Shown: positions 10,552 to 23,560 of the stretch, piece by piece
Position numbering within the stretch: the stretch's first letter is position 1
How the letters are laid out: each line of letters begins with the position of its first letter
DNA from: Lytechinus pictus
Taxonomy: Eukaryota; Echinodermata; Echinoidea; Temnopleuroida; Toxopneustidae
DNA: 64,000 nucleotides
NCBI RefSeq assembly: GCF_037042905.1
Contig: NC_087249.1
Span: 36,967,401 to 37,031,400, forward strand
Direction of reading: 5' to 3'
Position numbers and translations under genes: made by a program
The notes under the pieces: model-generated
Databases searched by the model: none
Told to the model about the DNA's origin: nothing
The model's input: the letters and a program-made list of their open reading frames with translations, nothing else

Positions 10552-11106
10552 GTTTCAGGCCCAGGGTGGGCACTCGACCAAAAAAGTGGTAGGGGTGTGC
10601 CGCGGGCAAGACAAAAAACGGGGGCCTTGGAGCGGGCTGATTGTAAAAAGGAGGGTCCTCGGAACGGGCTTCGGAACTACAAATGTTTGAGAAAACGGGG
10701 GTCCTTGGAACGGATCGCCAGCGTACGTGTGAGTGCGTATGCATCCCTATGGAACGGGCATGCGTGCATGATGCAGCTATCGCCGCCTCCGCCGGGTGCG
10801 CTCGGGCAGAGGCGTTGGTCGGACAGCGCTCTGCGGCCGCTTTTCACCAAAATTGCAGCAGATCAATGCGACCGGAACGGCGTAACGAAAACTATGCGAA
10901 GCTTCGGAGCGGATTTCTTTCTTCTTTTTTTCTCGATAAGAAGAAAGTGCTATGCCTTGGAGCGGCTTTCTTTGTTCTTTTTCTCAATAAGACAAAAATG
11001 CTATGCCTTGGAACGGAAATTTGAGTGTGAAAATGGGGGTCCCCTCCGCGGCACATACCCACTATGCATTATATACTGAGTGCCCCCCCCCCCCCCGGGT
11101 TTCAGG
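10552..11106. mobile_element. DNA transposon fragment-type MITE with 8-bp target duplication
   Basis: GTTTCAGG stands on both sides (10552..10559 and 11099..11106). The ends are CCCAGGGTGGGCACTCGACC and the complement of ACTGAGTGCCCCCCC..., both containing G-run plus GCACTC. Inside, near-repeats of CCTTGGAACGG / CCTTGGAGCGG recur at intervals. The frames in it are by-products of GC-rich repeats. The 8-bp duplication suggests the hAT superfamily, but the termini are not textbook. Confidence 0.65.
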
Positions 11107-11290
11107 TCACATGACCATGGTCAAAGGTCATTATAGGTCAATGAACTTTGGCCGTGTTAGGGGTATTTGTTGAATTACCATCCTAACTCTGACAGTTTAT
11201 GGATCTAGTTCATTAAACTTGGGATATAAGAGTAATCAAGTATCACTGAACATCCCCTGTGAGTTTCAGGTCACAAAACTAAGGTCAAAG

Positions 11291-13729
11291 GTCAGTAACA
11301 GTGTTGTAGTGCCTTGATGCTTGGCCTTGGCCTTAAGGCGCCTTAAGGCCTACTTTTTCAAAGCCTTGGCCTTGAATATTCAAGCCTTGGCCTTGAGAGG
11401 GCCTTGGCCTTGGCCTTGAGGATTTTGAGCCTTGAAATTTAAAGGCATTTTCAAGGCATTTTCAAGGCTTTTTCAAGGCATTCTATATTTTGTACTTTCA
11501 TTTTGTTTTTATATAAGTAGTTACAAATGTTTAAATTGTTCTGTATATATGACACTAATGGTCAATACTACCAGTCAGCAGTAGCAGCAGCAGTAGTAAG
11601 TGTACTTAGCAGTGCCATCAATTTTAATTATCAAGAATTATCATCACATAATTAAGTAACAAAGAAAACAGAAGTGATGAAAAATAACATTATTTATTGG
11701 TAATATGTTGTTTAAAAATGATGATAATGGCAAAATCAATAATAATAAAAATGATGAAGATTATAATGATTTTATGACAGGAATAATTCTGACAGATCTG
11801 ACTGCAATTTTGACAACAATTTTCATAATTTAAGAATAGCTACATGTAACTCTAAAGAATGATAACAAGGTTGATTTCTATTCCATTAGGATTTTCCTTG
11901 TATTATCTTTGACCAACAAGAATGTTTTAAGTCCTAATGATATTCTGAAAAGATTTGGTAAACTTGAACACAACAGGCAAGACAGAGGAATGGGAAGAGA
12001 GATAGAGAGGAGAAGGGGGAGGCTGGTTTGGCAGAATATACTGCTAAATCAGTTAATATGTTGATAGGCAGTACATCTAATAATAAAATTTAAAAAACGG
12101 AGAAAAAAAAGGGTTACTTATTTTTAATCATATGGTTTGACAGCGAATTTCATTTCACTACAGTTTCAAGGAAACAAACAAAATATTTGTTTTTGTGTCA
12201 GTGTGGTTTCATAGAAAACTCTATTTTATTGTTTTAAGAAATAATTAAGATTTAACCTCCCCCAACTAATGGTGTGGGGTGTGCCCCGTTTATTTTATAT
12301 CCTTTTGAATATAACTTTATTTTTTAGTATTCTTTATTCCGGTTTTTGAGGTAAATTAATAGAAGATACAAGAAAAGAGAATTGAAATTTGATATTGGTT
12401 GTAAGCAGAAAAAAAACATGAATACTGACAAGAGTCCTAAAAATGACTCATTTTCAGGTCAGCATTTGAAAATTTCAACTTGCGCTTTGTGCTCTCTTGC
12501 CCCCCCCCCCCCCCTGAAAAATTCCCTGTAGGAAAAAATGCCAATTTTTCGAAATCGAAAATGCCCTTTTTTCCAAATCAAATATGCCCTTTTTAAAAAA
12601 GAAATACCTTTTTTATAGTAAAACATAATACATTTTAGATTAAAAAATCACCAAATTTTGATCGCGCTCGCATAAATTATTGTTAAGTAAGGTACTCATT
12701 CTGTTCCCATTTACAAAAAAAAAATGCGTAGAATGTCCAGTTTTCAGGTTAGATTATCACAAATTTTTGAGCTCGCGCTTTGCGCTCGCATTATTTGATT
12801 GGTGAGTTTAATGTATCCTATTAATGAGTCACTAAATGCAGTCCAGAACAGCTTTCTTTTCTGGTCAGTAAAATTTCAGCTCGCGCTTCGTGTTCGCGTT
12901 AGTAAGATGCACATCTTTTCATGATTACAAAAACAGCTCGGAATATTTAATTTTCATTTCTCATTACACGAAATGTCCAGAAGTTTGAGCTCGTGGTTCG
13001 TGCTGGCAACATCTCGCAAGGATGCCCTTTTAACAGTGATTAGTGCCATAATTGACCGAAAATCGAGTTTTACAACTTCAGGATTGATTTTTTTTCAAAA
13101 CCGCTCGCTCGCTCGCTACGCTTTCTGGCAGAAAAGTAAAGCCTAAATAAAAATATCTGTCTTATCAATTAGAAATCACTTTAAAAAGGCTTTCATTTTG
13201 ACTTATAAGTGTATTTTTAGGCTTTGACACCCCCCCAAAAAAAAAAGTTTTGCCTCCCCTGTCCCAGGGAGTGGAGAAAGACATACGTTGATAATGGGCA
13301 TGCTAGGATCAGATGACCATGGTAATGATAATTATTGCAATGTAAATCGCCTAGAAAAATAATGTATTAAATGTACAAAGGTAACTATATTATTATTTTA
13401 ATAATGTCTAAATCTATTATGAAATTATTTTTGTTTTACATGTATAAGGGTCAAAATTTTCGCTTGCTCACACCTTTAATTCATTTTGCCCTGTGTGTCA
13501 TGTCTGCCGCCTAAGCATTGTTTTCTCATTGTTCCATATACATGTATTGAAAGTTTGAAATGCCTTGGCCTTGGCCTTGGCCTTGAGGTTTTCAGGCCTT
13601 GGCCTTGGCCTTGGGTTTGCATGCCTTGGCCTCGGCCTTGGGTATTGAAGCCTTGGCCTTGGGTAGTAAAGCCTTGGCCTTGGCCTTGGCCTTGGAGGTT
13701 TGTGCCTTGACTACAACACTGGTCAGTAA
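11291..13729. mobile_element. Nonautonomous hAT transposon with CCTTGG subterminal arrays
   Basis: The 8-bp duplication GTCAGTAA flanks the element (11291..11298, 13722..13729). The termini are CAGTGTTGTAGTGCC and, inverted, CAGTGTTGTAGTCAAGGC, of the hAT type (CAG-GTTG). Both subterminal zones (about 11325..11480 and 13560..13705) are arrays of the hexamer CCTTGG in the same direction. The 2.4-kb interior has no transposase; it includes fragments with GCTCGCGCTTTGCGCTCGC. Confidence 0.85.
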
Positions 13730-14002
13730 AGGTCAATAAACTTAGGCCATGTTGGGGTAATTGTTGAATTGCCATCATAACTTTGAAAGTTTATGGATAG
13801 AGTGAATGAAATGTGGACATGGGTGTAGTTGACAAGTCTTAAGTCACCGTTCAAATGTCATTTATGGTCAATGAACGTGGTATTGTGTCATTATATGAAT
13901 GGTGTTTTTGTGAATGATTATTTTATAGTAGTTTTCAAAGTTAGCCCTGCTGCTATATTAAATCGCGTAATGCAGGCGAGGCTGCCCGAGGCGTTCCACT
14001 TG

Positions 14003-14957
14003 TTTTTCTAACGGTGTCTTCAATGGGACAAACACGCTGGGAAAATAAAATTAAATTAAAATTCGAGTTTCATTTTAAGCCGGCAAGTGCCTTAAATAAA
14101 TGTACTCGACTACTGTTTTAACATAACAAACAAGCAAATTAGCCATGTGGCTCAACTAACTTAGAATAGATCTGGACTTAGAACTACTGTGTCCTATACG
14201 AGGACTCCGAGTCGAAACTTGCCATATCTGCCACATCGATATTAAATCGTATCATTCCCATATGCGGACATGCCTGCATGCAATGGCCCCAAGGCGGGAC
14301 CCGGCCACGGTCTGACACGACGTGCATCGGTAGCATGGAGCAAGCTAATGTGAGTCGAGCCGAGGTAGATCCAACGTACGTTATAAAGTGCCAGTCAGTC
14401 CGCAGCCCGTCCGAAAGTATTTTATTCAGCGGTATGCATAGCCATTCGTGGTTTAATGCATATACGTCATGAGCTGTGAAGACGATCTTTCCGATCGGCG
14501 TTTTGTTGCTCTTAGAATTGTCCATTTCTCATAAAATTGGTCTTATTTTATAGATGAAAGGGCCATATCGTGTTTTAAGTAACTGGAGACCTAAAATATT
14601 CCCCACCTAAAATTCTTTCTCTCTGTCTCTCCTACCTTCCGAAGTTAAAACAGTCCCTCGGACGGGTACAGTTTAGACGCAGGACAAATAATGCTCTGAC
14701 AACCAAACTAACTTCTCATCAGCATCAGTAAAAATGTGAATGGGCTTTTAAAACTAATACTAAAACTGATCTAAAATTGAACTTCAATCGATTTTAAAAT
14801 CAATTTGAAATACGATTTTACAATTGATTGTAAAATTGATTTCAAAATTGATTTTATAATCAATTTTAAATTCATAATCAACCAAATTATTCCATCAACC
14901 CCTCTTCAAAACCACTCTGCCACTTTCAGAAAGTTGGCTAGCCACGATATTGCCTTG
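14003..14957. repeat. Left inverted arm of the foldback element (inner part)
   Basis: From CTAACGGTGTCTTCAATGGG to GTTGGCTAGCCACGATATTG this is the inverted counterpart of 29432..~30990. It includes a run of self-complementary AT blocks (AATTGATTTTAAAATCAATT type) at 14760..14870 and a GC-richer core (GGCCCCAAGGCGGGACCCGG). Frames within it are mirrored in the right arm and carry no known domain. Confidence 0.8.
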
Positions 14958-16434
14958 TCAATCATTATTTAGTCCTCCTTTAGGGCTCCGTCTATGGGCA
15001 TTTTCACCACAGATCAAGTTGATATTCATGTCAAATGCTTTATGTTTTTTAATAAAACAAGACCTGAAGTTTCTGAGACACAAATTTTTCCGACTCTGGC
15101 AGCCATTTTTTATTTCAAAATGGCTGCCAAAGTATGGATACAAATTAGTGTTGAAAATAGCATATTGATACATATTTTGTTTTGACAGATTTTTAAAGAA
15201 CAGGTTTGATCATGATGTTTTCGCCTGTGATTTATCTTGCTATTATAACACTTTTTAAAATCCCACAGAAAGAAACACCAGTAATTCATTCATCTGATAA
15301 AAAAACATTGATGAAGTATGTGATATGGTATGTAATGTCAGTTACCGAAAACATGAACTTTTTTTTTTCATTTCCTGGAAAAGAGGATATATTATATGAA
15401 ACTTGGTAGATTTCCTCTCTAGGTAACACCCCTCCCTTCTACAGCAAAATTAAAGATTACCAATTAACAATGAAGCCATAGGGTACCATTAAATATATGT
15501 AATGTCAGTTACCAAGTGGAGAATGTAATGTCAGTTACCGAGATGTAATGTCAGTTACCATGATAAAACGTTGGTTACCAATATTGAAATGCAAATATGT
15601 GGTCAATTTTATGGTGAAGAAATATTGTACACTTGTTATTTAAGTCTTTCACTTTAAAAGTCACACCAGAAGGAGCTTGCTATTGACTTTTAAAAGGTAG
15701 GCCTATAGTTCACAAGGAATACTATATAAAATTATGAAGGAAGTTGCATTCCCATCGTGCAAAAAAAAATTACTATGAAATTGTTTTGTACATGCACTTA
15801 CCAAGTACTTAATTGTTTGTATCAGACAATTTTTTGTTTGGTTTTCGGGGGGGGGGGGGGTACTTTTCCCAACCTATTGCCTAAATCTGCAACATTTTTA
15901 AGCTTAACATTGTGATGAAGGGGATTTCCAGGGTCCCTTTTTTAGTTTCTAGGATTCTTTTGAGCATTGCCTCGCTAAAAGTAAATTCCTGGTTTTTATA
16001 CCTGTTAGTAGTGTGGATGTGTGATACAATTTTGTTTTTGGTTTACAAGTATAGATGAAAAGTGAAATTTGACAGTTCTGATCAATGTTGCATGGATCTA
16101 CTAAAACTGTTTTTTTTTTCTAATTTACAAATAGTTCAGTTTCAGTTTAGAAGCTGGAGTTTATTTTTTGTTGACAGCTAAAAAAAGAAATTAGCAAAGA
16201 AAATGATTAAACAAATTATGAAGAGAATTGAAATCGGACAGATATGAACAAGCATTGCTTGCACTGACCAGAATAGAAATCAATAAAACTACATGGCTGC
16301 ATGAGATTCGGGGGAGGGGTACGTGTAGCCTAGGGGAGGAGACCCTTATTCATTTTGCCTTTTTTGAGGGGAGGGGGAGGTTGGAGAAGGAAAAGGTTTA
16401 AAAAGTCAATATAAAACTGATGAATATATTATGG
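14958..16434. other. Foldback-element spacer with repeated motif TAATGTCAGTTACC
   Basis: No coding frame was recognised. The 14-mer TAATGTCAGTTACC occurs four times here (15333, 15500, 15526, 15546), always on the + strand, and again in the spacer pieces beyond each LTR element. A poly-G run is at 15849..15860. Confidence 0.6.
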
Positions 16435-16671
16435 GTGTATAGCACTAGCGTACCTACGGGGGGGGGGGGCAGGGGGGGCACTCTGCCCCCCCTGACGAGT
16501 CAAAACCCATGCAAAAACGTATCTTTGCCCCCCCCCCCTGACGGGCTTGAAAAACCTTTTTTGCCCCCCCTGACGAGCTTTAAGACCTTCAATGCCCCCC
16601 CCCCCCCAGACGAGCTTGAAGACCTTTTGCCCCCCCCTGTGGAAAATCCTAGGTACGCCACTGGTGTATAG
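16435..16671. mobile_element. hAT-type MITE with internal poly-C tandem units
   Basis: GTGTATAG is duplicated on both sides (16435..16442, 16664..16671). The ends are CACTAGCGTACCTACGG and, inverted, CAGTGGCGTACCTAGG. Inside are four imperfect ~45-bp units of the form C-run + TGACGAGCTT + AAGACCTT. The 8-bp duplication and CAGTGGCG end suggest hAT. Confidence 0.8.
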
Positions 16672-16868
16672 TCAGAAAAATCCATGTGTACAGTCAATGC
16701 AATATTAGATTACTATAGGAAAACATGTTGCTGCTATGACCCACCCCCCCCCCCCCCCCCCCGAGTAAGTAAAACATACATTTCTTATCTTTTGATAATT
16801 AAAAATGTGAAGTATTATGAAACTTTTATGATTTTAAAAGCCTTACATTTAAGTACCAAGAAAATTAT

Positions 16869-17064
16869 TGTGGTGATAACTGATAAAGGTCTGCAAGCGT
16901 AGACTATAAAAGTTATTACACGTGACCACTTGTACTGAGAAAGCTATGGCTGCTACCAAGATGACGGAGTAGTGATGCAGCTCACCTAATAAATGTCTGT
17001 TGTAAATACGTTACAAAGCACTGCCTACTGGACTTTGTTTTATATTCAACATAAGTTCTAACCA
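16869..17064 (+). repeat. 5' LTR of element A
   Basis: It begins TGTGGTGATAACTG and ends TTCTAACCA. AATAAA near 16990 is a likely polyadenylation signal. Immediately after it TGGTGTCAGATCC is the probable tRNA primer-binding site; the same TGGTGTCAGA follows the LTR of element B. Confidence 0.9.
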
Positions 17065-17418
17065 TGGTGTCAGATCCTGCATTATTATGCTGACTAACCC
17101 ACCGAGCCTTGAGATGGAGGAATCATTGAAATCAGGCCAGTTCATTCCATTTTCTCCCTAACCCCCGTGAGGAGAGAGATGGTGAAAGACAAAGAGTTTA
17201 TTGTATTGTGTATCAGTGAATGACCATTGCAGTGTATGTTATGTCCTTTTTTGGCTCTGTCATTGTATGGATTTGGAGTGCATGAATGTGCCTTGCCAAA
17301 CTCCAGTATGACGGGCAGTTAGCGTGACGTTTATGGGACGTGAACATTCTATCTCAGTGAGAGTAGTAATAATTGAGCGAACATAATTGTTGAAAAGATA
17401 CAAATATGCTAATTATTA

Positions 17419-17514
17419 GGCCAAGTAAAAAAAGAAAGTAGTTGATCGTCCTCGCGCGCATCTATTTTGGCCGCCGCATGAAAATTTTTACTATTTACTA
17501 TTTTCAAAAATTGG

Positions 17515-17548
<34 letters not shown>

Positions 17549-19010
17549 TGATGTTTCTCCTCCGTGCCTGCTTTCCTTTTTTATTGCAGCATCATTTTTC
17601 TTGATATCTACTATTTTTATGGCTGCTGAATAGCGAAAAAAATTCACAAGATTGGCGAGTGATTTGCTCTCATGTGCTCTGGGATCTCTCTCGCAACTTC
17701 AAAAACAATTGCTAAGTCCGATATCGCCGTAACTGCAAGAAGGAAAAAAATTCTGATTTGGTTTTTTATTGGAATTTTTAAGATACCATCATAAATTAGC
17801 GAGAAAATAAAGTTTGCAAACTCGGAAAAGATCACGGATTTCTTTATTTTTAGTGCATTTTCGGGGACCCCGCTTCCTACATCTGAACTAATCCGTCGCG
17901 TGCTTTGGAAATATGGCGCAGATAAATCAATTTTAATGATGTAATTTGTATTTTAGCGGGGTATTTTGGTGAGTGATAGCGCCAGTACTTCTATGTGTGT
18001 TACGGTGAATGAGCTGTGCTTGTGACTCTGTTGGGTAAATGCATGTGTGCTGGGATGATGTGATTGACTGTGCTGGCGCGACATGTGAATTTGTGAAATG
18101 AATTGAATTTTCTGGCAAGTTTTCTTACGTCAGCAGGCAATGCATTGAATATTCAAAAAATAATTTGAAGTGGGTTATTCATTATTAATATTGAAAATCA
18201 TTTAATGGGATTCCAATAAGTGCCAATTCTGTTCAAATTTGATAAACTTCATTCTTCCTCGAGCTATTCAATTTGATGGACAATTGTAAAAATTAGTAAA
18301 TAGATCTAGGGCCTAACACTATAAACAGTTACAAATATTGAAATAATAAACATTATGTGAACAATTAACAATTAATTCAATAATCATTTAACATTTGATA
18401 TCAATTAAAAAAATGAATAAAAATTGAACAGTATTTAACATTATGTAAACGAATATACAAGCAGCTGGAAACTGCGATGCGAAACCATGCCCAGAGCTAA
18501 AAAAGAGATTGGCTCTGGAAAACTGAACATGGCTCCATGGTAATAAAAATGACCCCCTCCCCCAAATGCATGTTTTACCCTTACATATATATTAATATAG
18601 AATAATGTTTAAATCATTCACTTGAACATTTTGTTTTACAACAAGTAGCGGTATACATCAGTAATACTTCAGTAGATTTTTATCGCATAATACATTTTCC
18701 ATATAGATTTCCAATCAATTGCATACATGTATATATATATATATATATTTCTACTCATTTATTATTAATATTGAGCATGCATCGATCACATAATTCGAGC
18801 TTGACATGGCCTGACAATCATTTGAATAAAAAATAGCAAAAAAAAATAGTAAATAGTAAGGACCTCCCTCATCACTGATGTCAAAAAATGGGCCGAGAAA
18901 ATGCCTCCTTGTTTTTAAAAAAAATAGCAAGATAGCAAATAGTAAGGACCTCCCTCATCACTGCTCTCAGAAAACCCGGACGATCAACTACTATCTTTTT
19001 TTACTTGGCC
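17419..19010. mobile_element. Nonautonomous DNA transposon inside the leader of element A
   Basis: The ends GGCCAAGTAAAAAAAGA... and their inverted copy (…19010) share more than 30 bp including GTAGTTGATCGTCC. TTA flanks both sides (17416..17418, 19011..19013). The 3-bp TTA duplication with a GGCC end suggests PIF/Harbinger. The interior is AT-rich, with an A-run at 17517..17545 and a repeated block GTAAGGACCTCCCTC, and has no transposase. Confidence 0.8.
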
Positions 19011-19112
19011 TTATACTGTTCATGAGTATATGCACATGTGATATGGTTTGTTAAAGTTACTAAAGTAAGACAAAGTTACTAACATTAACGATACAAAACA
19101 ACAACAGACAAA

Positions 19113-20642
19113 ATGACAAATATAAGTCAACCTCCTCCACTTGACTTAAAGGGAAATATTTCCGAGAATTGGAAAAGATTCAAACAAAAATTCACTCTAT
19201 ACAATGTTGCCTCAGGAATGTCAGAAAAAGATGACAAGTCACAAACATCAATGCTTCTACACGTAATTGGTGATGCTGCCTTGGAATTGTATAATACATT
19301 TGTATTTGCCAAGGATGAGAGCATGAAGCTTGAGAAAGTGTTGGACAAATTTGAGGAATATTACATGCCAAAACGTAATCTAACGTATGAGAGACATGGA
19401 TTTTTCACAAGATGTCAATTAGAGCATGAGAGTGTTGATCAGTATGCAACTGAATTGCGAAGTCGTGCACAGTCATGTGAGTTTTCTTCGTTGAAAGAGA
19501 GTCTTATACGGGACAGAATTATCTGTGGTATCTTAGACGATGGTCTAAGAGAGTTTTTGTTGAGGCTAGACGATCTCACATTGGATAAAACGTTGCAAGT
19601 GTGTCGGGTGGCTGAACAAACTCGAACGCAGGCCCAAGCGTTGAGTTCCACCGGAGAAAATGCCTCAATTCCGGTTGATTCTCTCGGCAAGAATAAGAAA
19701 TCTCCTGGTAAAAAGTCAAACCAAACAAGACAAACAAAACCTCAAGATCGTACTAACAATAAAACATGTACAAGATGTGGTAATAGACATACCAAAGAAA
19801 AATGTCCTGCACAAGGTAAAACATGTGAAAAGTGCGGTAAGCAAAATCATTTTGCTAAGTGTTGTTGTACCCCGGTAGCAAAAGTCAATGAATTGCAATA
19901 CTTAAAGGTAGATTCAGACGGTTTCATGATTTGTTCAGTTGATTCACAGGAACATGAATCAAAGGAAGAGTGGAAAGTCAATTTGAGAGTCAATAGTGAG
20001 CCAGTTGAGTTCAAGATAGATACTGGAGCTCAGGCTAATATTCTCCCTGAAACAATCTATCACAAATTGAAACCGAAACCAAAACTACAAAAAGCCAAAG
20101 TGAAGTTAACAGGTTACTATGAGACAAACATTCCAGTAAAAGGTCGTTGTTATGTCCAAATGGAGTACAAAGGAATAAAACACAGTGTTCAATGTTTAAT
20201 CATTCCTGGAAATCTTCAACCATTGCTAGGTCTCAGGACTAGTGAAAAGTTGTATCTAGTAAAACGCGTCTATCATGTTGATAAACAAACAGAGATAAAA
20301 ACAGGCAAAACTGTAGTGCAAGATTATGACAATGTATTTGTAGGATTAGGATGTCTTCCAGGCAAACACCACATCACATTGAAAGACAGTGCACAATCAG
20401 TTCAACATGCATGTCGCAAAGTTCCATTTCCACTTCAAAAGAAACTAAAAGAGGAGCTAGATAAGATGGAAAACATGGATGTAATCAAACAGGTTGATGA
20501 ACCGACAGATCGGGTGTCTTCTCTTGTTGTAGTCAAGAAAAAGAATGGTCAACTCAGAGTCTGTCTAGATCCACGTGATCTAAATCGAGCAATCAAAAGA
20601 GAACACTATAAATTGCCTTCTAGAGCTGAAATAACCTCTTAG
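19113..20642 (+). pseudogene. Element A gag-protease-RT (N-terminal part of polyprotein)
   Basis: This 509-codon frame holds a capsid-like gag (NISENWKRFKQKFTLY near residue 15), two zinc knuckles starting near C219 (CTRCGNRHTKEKC, CEKCGKQNHFAKCC), an aspartic protease with D303-T304-G305 in FKIDTGAQANIL, and the first RT blocks ending LDPRDLNRAIKR. Gag, protease and RT are in one frame, so this lineage makes a single fused polyprotein. A TAG at 20640 cuts it within RT. The start ATG at 19113 lies ~100 bp after the nested transposon. The downstream part of pol continues in frame after the stop, with further breaks. Confidence 0.9.
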
Positions 20643-22924
20643 TTTGCTGGAGCCAAGTATTTCAGTAAATTAGATGCATCAAGTGGTTTTTGGCAAATCC
20701 AACTTGATGAAGATCGTTCCAAGCTTTGTACATTTATCACTCCATACGGAAGATATAGATTCTTGAGACTACCTTTTGGTATCTGTAGTGCTCCTGAAGT
20801 TTTTCACAAGATAATATATAACTTGTTCGTAGATGTACCTGGTGTCAATACCTTGATGGATGACATAGTGGTATGGGGAAGCACACAAGAAGAACATGAC
20901 GATCGTCTGAGAAAAGTTCTAGACATCGCACAAAAATCAAACCTGAAACAAGTGTGAGTTCAATGTGAACCAGATGACTTTCATTGGTGACTTGATCAGC
21001 CAAGATGGAGTAAGACCAGATCCTAAAAAGGTGGCTGCCATAAGAAACACGGCAAGACCAACCTGTAAACAGGACATACAAAGGTTCTTGGGGATGATAA
21101 ACTACCAAGCAAAATTCATTCCAAACCTATCAACAAGGTCAGCACCTCTACGCATATTGCTTGACAAGAAAGTAGAGTGGATGTGGGAAAATGAACAAGA
21201 AAAAGCGTGGTGCGAGCTGAAAGAAGCTCTAAGACTAATGAGTCAACCAGTGCTTCATTTCTATGATTGCACAAAACCCACAAAGATATCAGCTGACGCT
21301 TCAAAAAATGGACTAGGAGCAGTTCTCCTACAGCAACATGAGCAAAATTAGCATCCCGTAGCTTACGCATCAAGAGCTATGACTGATGCAGAAACACGTT
21401 ACGCTCAGATAGAAAAAGAACTCTTAGCTATCACGTACGGATGTGAAAAATTTCATCAATATATCTATGGTCAAAAGATAGAAGTTGAAACAGATCACAA
21501 GCCACTTATTCCATTGTTTGTTAAGTCATTGGCAGATTGTCCTCTACGCATTCAAAGATTACTAATCAGAGTACAGAGATATGATCTCAAAGTGTCATAT
21601 ACACCTGGAAAATACATGTTCACTGCTGATACACTGTCACGAGCAGTAGATCCAAAAGCAGAATTGAATGTTGAAACTGAAGAAGATATCAGAGTCTATG
21701 TAGATATGATAGTACAAGCAATGCCAGTAACATCAAACAAAAGACAAGAAATTGTTGAAGAGACCAAAAAAGATGTAGAGCTTCAAGAGTTGCTAGCCAC
21801 CATCAGAAATGGTTGGCCAGAAAGTAAGCAACAATGTCCAGCAAGAATAAAACAGTACTGGAACATTAGAAGTGAACTCTCTGAAGCAGATGGAATCATA
21901 TTCAAAGGTTCTAAAATAGTAGTTCCAAATTCCATGAGACGATACATACTAAACCAAGTACACGAAGGTCACTTAGGCATTGAGAAATGTAAGAAACGTG
22001 CAAGGGAAGTAATCTATTGGCCAAGAATCAATGCAGACATAACTGAAATGGTCCAAAATTGTACTTCATGCCTAATGTTCAAACCAAAACAACAGGCTGA
22101 AAGCCTAAATCCTCATGCCGTGCCCGATCGTCCTTGGGAAAAAGTTGCCGTAGATCTATTCACTTTGAACAAAAGAGAATATATGGTCGTCGTCGACTAC
22201 TACTCACAATACATTTAAGTATGTACTATGACTTCAACTACAAGCAAGGCCATGATTAATCACATGAAAGCAATATTTGCTCGTCATGGTACACCATGTG
22301 AACTGATGTCGGATAATGGTCCTCAATTTGCAAGCCAAGAATTCAAAAGCTTTGCAAAGGAATGGGATTTTCACCATACAGTGGACAAGATATCCAGAGA
22401 GCTTTACAAGTCTATCGAAGTTCACCAATAGCATGCGGAAAATCTCCAGCAGAACTTCTGTACAATCGTCAGATTAGGTCAAACCTTCCCATGCTTGACA
22501 CATTGCTCAATAACCAACAGATTGATACTAAATCTGTGAGGGGAAGAAAGGATGAGCAGAAGATGAAGCAAAAAGAGTGATTTGATAAACATGCTCGAGA
22601 CTTGCCAAAGCTAAAACCTGGAGATCATGTGACATGAAAACTAATACCTGGTCACAACGTGGTATCATAAAGTCTGTCAATAATCATAACAGATCATACC
22701 AAATTGAAACAGCTACAGGCGAGATACGTCGCAGAAACAGACGTCACCTAAGGCCAGATCCAAGACACCAAGCCGAGTCTATTCCACTACCAACACAGGA
22801 TGACTTCGAGCTAGATGACAGCACAGAAGCGGAACCAGCATCTGATGTTCGCGCATCTTCATCATCATCCCGAACAACCAGAAGCGGACGAGTCGTTAAA
22901 CCACCAGATCGTTTAAACTTGTAA
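20643..22924 (+). pseudogene. Element A RT-RNase H-integrase remainder, broken
   Basis: RT resumes with KYFSKLDASSGFWQI and the active-site block LMDDIVVWG. A frame change follows near 20957. RNase H is recognised by ISADASKNGLGAVLL and ETDHKPL, with a stop at 21349. Integrase shows the HHCC zinc region (HEGHLGIEK ... CTSCLMF) and SDNGPQFAS, with a stop near 22216. At about 22375 the frame jumps directly to a late integrase segment (RALQVYRSSP), so the part with the catalytic Glu is deleted. More stops lie at 22578 and 22635 before a Ser/Arg-rich tail ending VVKPPDRLNL. It cannot be active by itself. Confidence 0.9.
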
Positions 22925-23363
22925 ATAGAGGAAAGCGAACTAAACAGAAAAACTTTCGCGTTTCATTTTGTAAAGAGCCATATGAGTTCAAAGATAACTT
23001 TAAAACTGTAAATGGTTTGAACTCTAATACAACCCCATGATAACTGCATGATTGCATGTGCATGATATAAATTTGCATGTTAAAGTTAATCAGCAATACG
23101 GGATTGAATTGATCGCTATCACAAAACTCAACTTTACAGATGTCTCTACCGGTCAACGAATTGTCGCATCATGAACAGCAAAAACAAAATATATATGAAC
23201 TGTAATGTTATTTGTTGAAATATTTGACAGCGACAGTACTCCAGCTTTAAGGGGCAGAATAATCCCTTAGTACTGTTGTAAGTGTACAGGTAGTCCACCC
23301 TGTCACTCTGTAGTTTAAGAAGTATTATATATGTGTATATAAACCTCTTTAAAGAAAGGGAGG
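22925..23363 (+). other. Element A 3' untranslated stretch with polypurine tract
   Basis: There is no ORF of note. It ends in AAAGAAAGGGAGG (23351..23363), the likely plus-strand primer directly before the 3' LTR. Confidence 0.7.
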
Positions 23364-23560
23364 TGTGGTGATAACTGATAAAGGTCTGCAAGCGTAGACT
23401 ATACTATGTTATTACACGTGACCACTTGTACTGAGAAAGCTATGGCTGCTACTAAGATGACGGAGTAGTGATGCAGCTCACCTAATAAATGTCTGTTGTA
23501 AATACATTTCAAAGAACTGCCTACTGGACTTTATTTTATATTCAACATAAGTTCTAACCA
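23364..23560 (+). repeat. 3' LTR of element A
   Basis: Begins TGTGGTGATAACTG and ends TTCTAACCA, matching 16869..17064 apart from scattered substitutions and one 1-bp length difference. It is followed by the target duplication ATTAT. Confidence 0.9.

Larger units (their letters stand above)
9043..14001 (+). repeat. GTCTCGCCTGC repeat, copy B, split by three insertions
   Basis: The typical hairpin start is at 9048 and the typical end (AATCGCGTAATGCAGGCGAG, then TTCCACTT) finishes at 14001. It sits inside the left arm of the foldback element; the intact right arm shows the empty site, with a T-run at the junction. It is interrupted by a piggyBac-like element (9118..10089), an element with an 8-bp target duplication (10552..11106) and a hAT element (11291..13729). 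Confidence 0.8.
16869..23560 (+). mobile_element. Ty3/Gypsy LTR retrotransposon A (degraded)
   Basis: The element is complete in outline: 5' LTR, primer site, gag-pro-pol, purine tract, 3' LTR, flanked by the 5-bp duplication ATTAT (16864..16868 and 23561..23565). Its leader was later hit by a 1.6-kb DNA transposon. LTRs are about 95% identical by eye, and the coding region has several stops, frame changes and a deletion, so it is an old insertion. Domain order gag, protease, RT, RNase H, integrase defines Ty3/Gypsy. Confidence 0.92.

Noticed and set aside
10597-11079. 160-codon frame in GC-rich sequence
   Set aside because: It lies wholly within a nonautonomous DNA element and is built from its internal CCTTGGAACGG repeats.
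13476-13778. Gln/Gly-rich and Trp/Pro-rich frames on opposite strands
   Set aside because: Both are translations of the CCTTGG subterminal array of a hAT element.
14278-14525. Opposed ORFs in the left foldback arm, partly mirrored in the right arm (30549..30782)
   Set aside because: The frames are preserved only because the arms are inverted copies; lengths differ between arms and no domain is recognisable.
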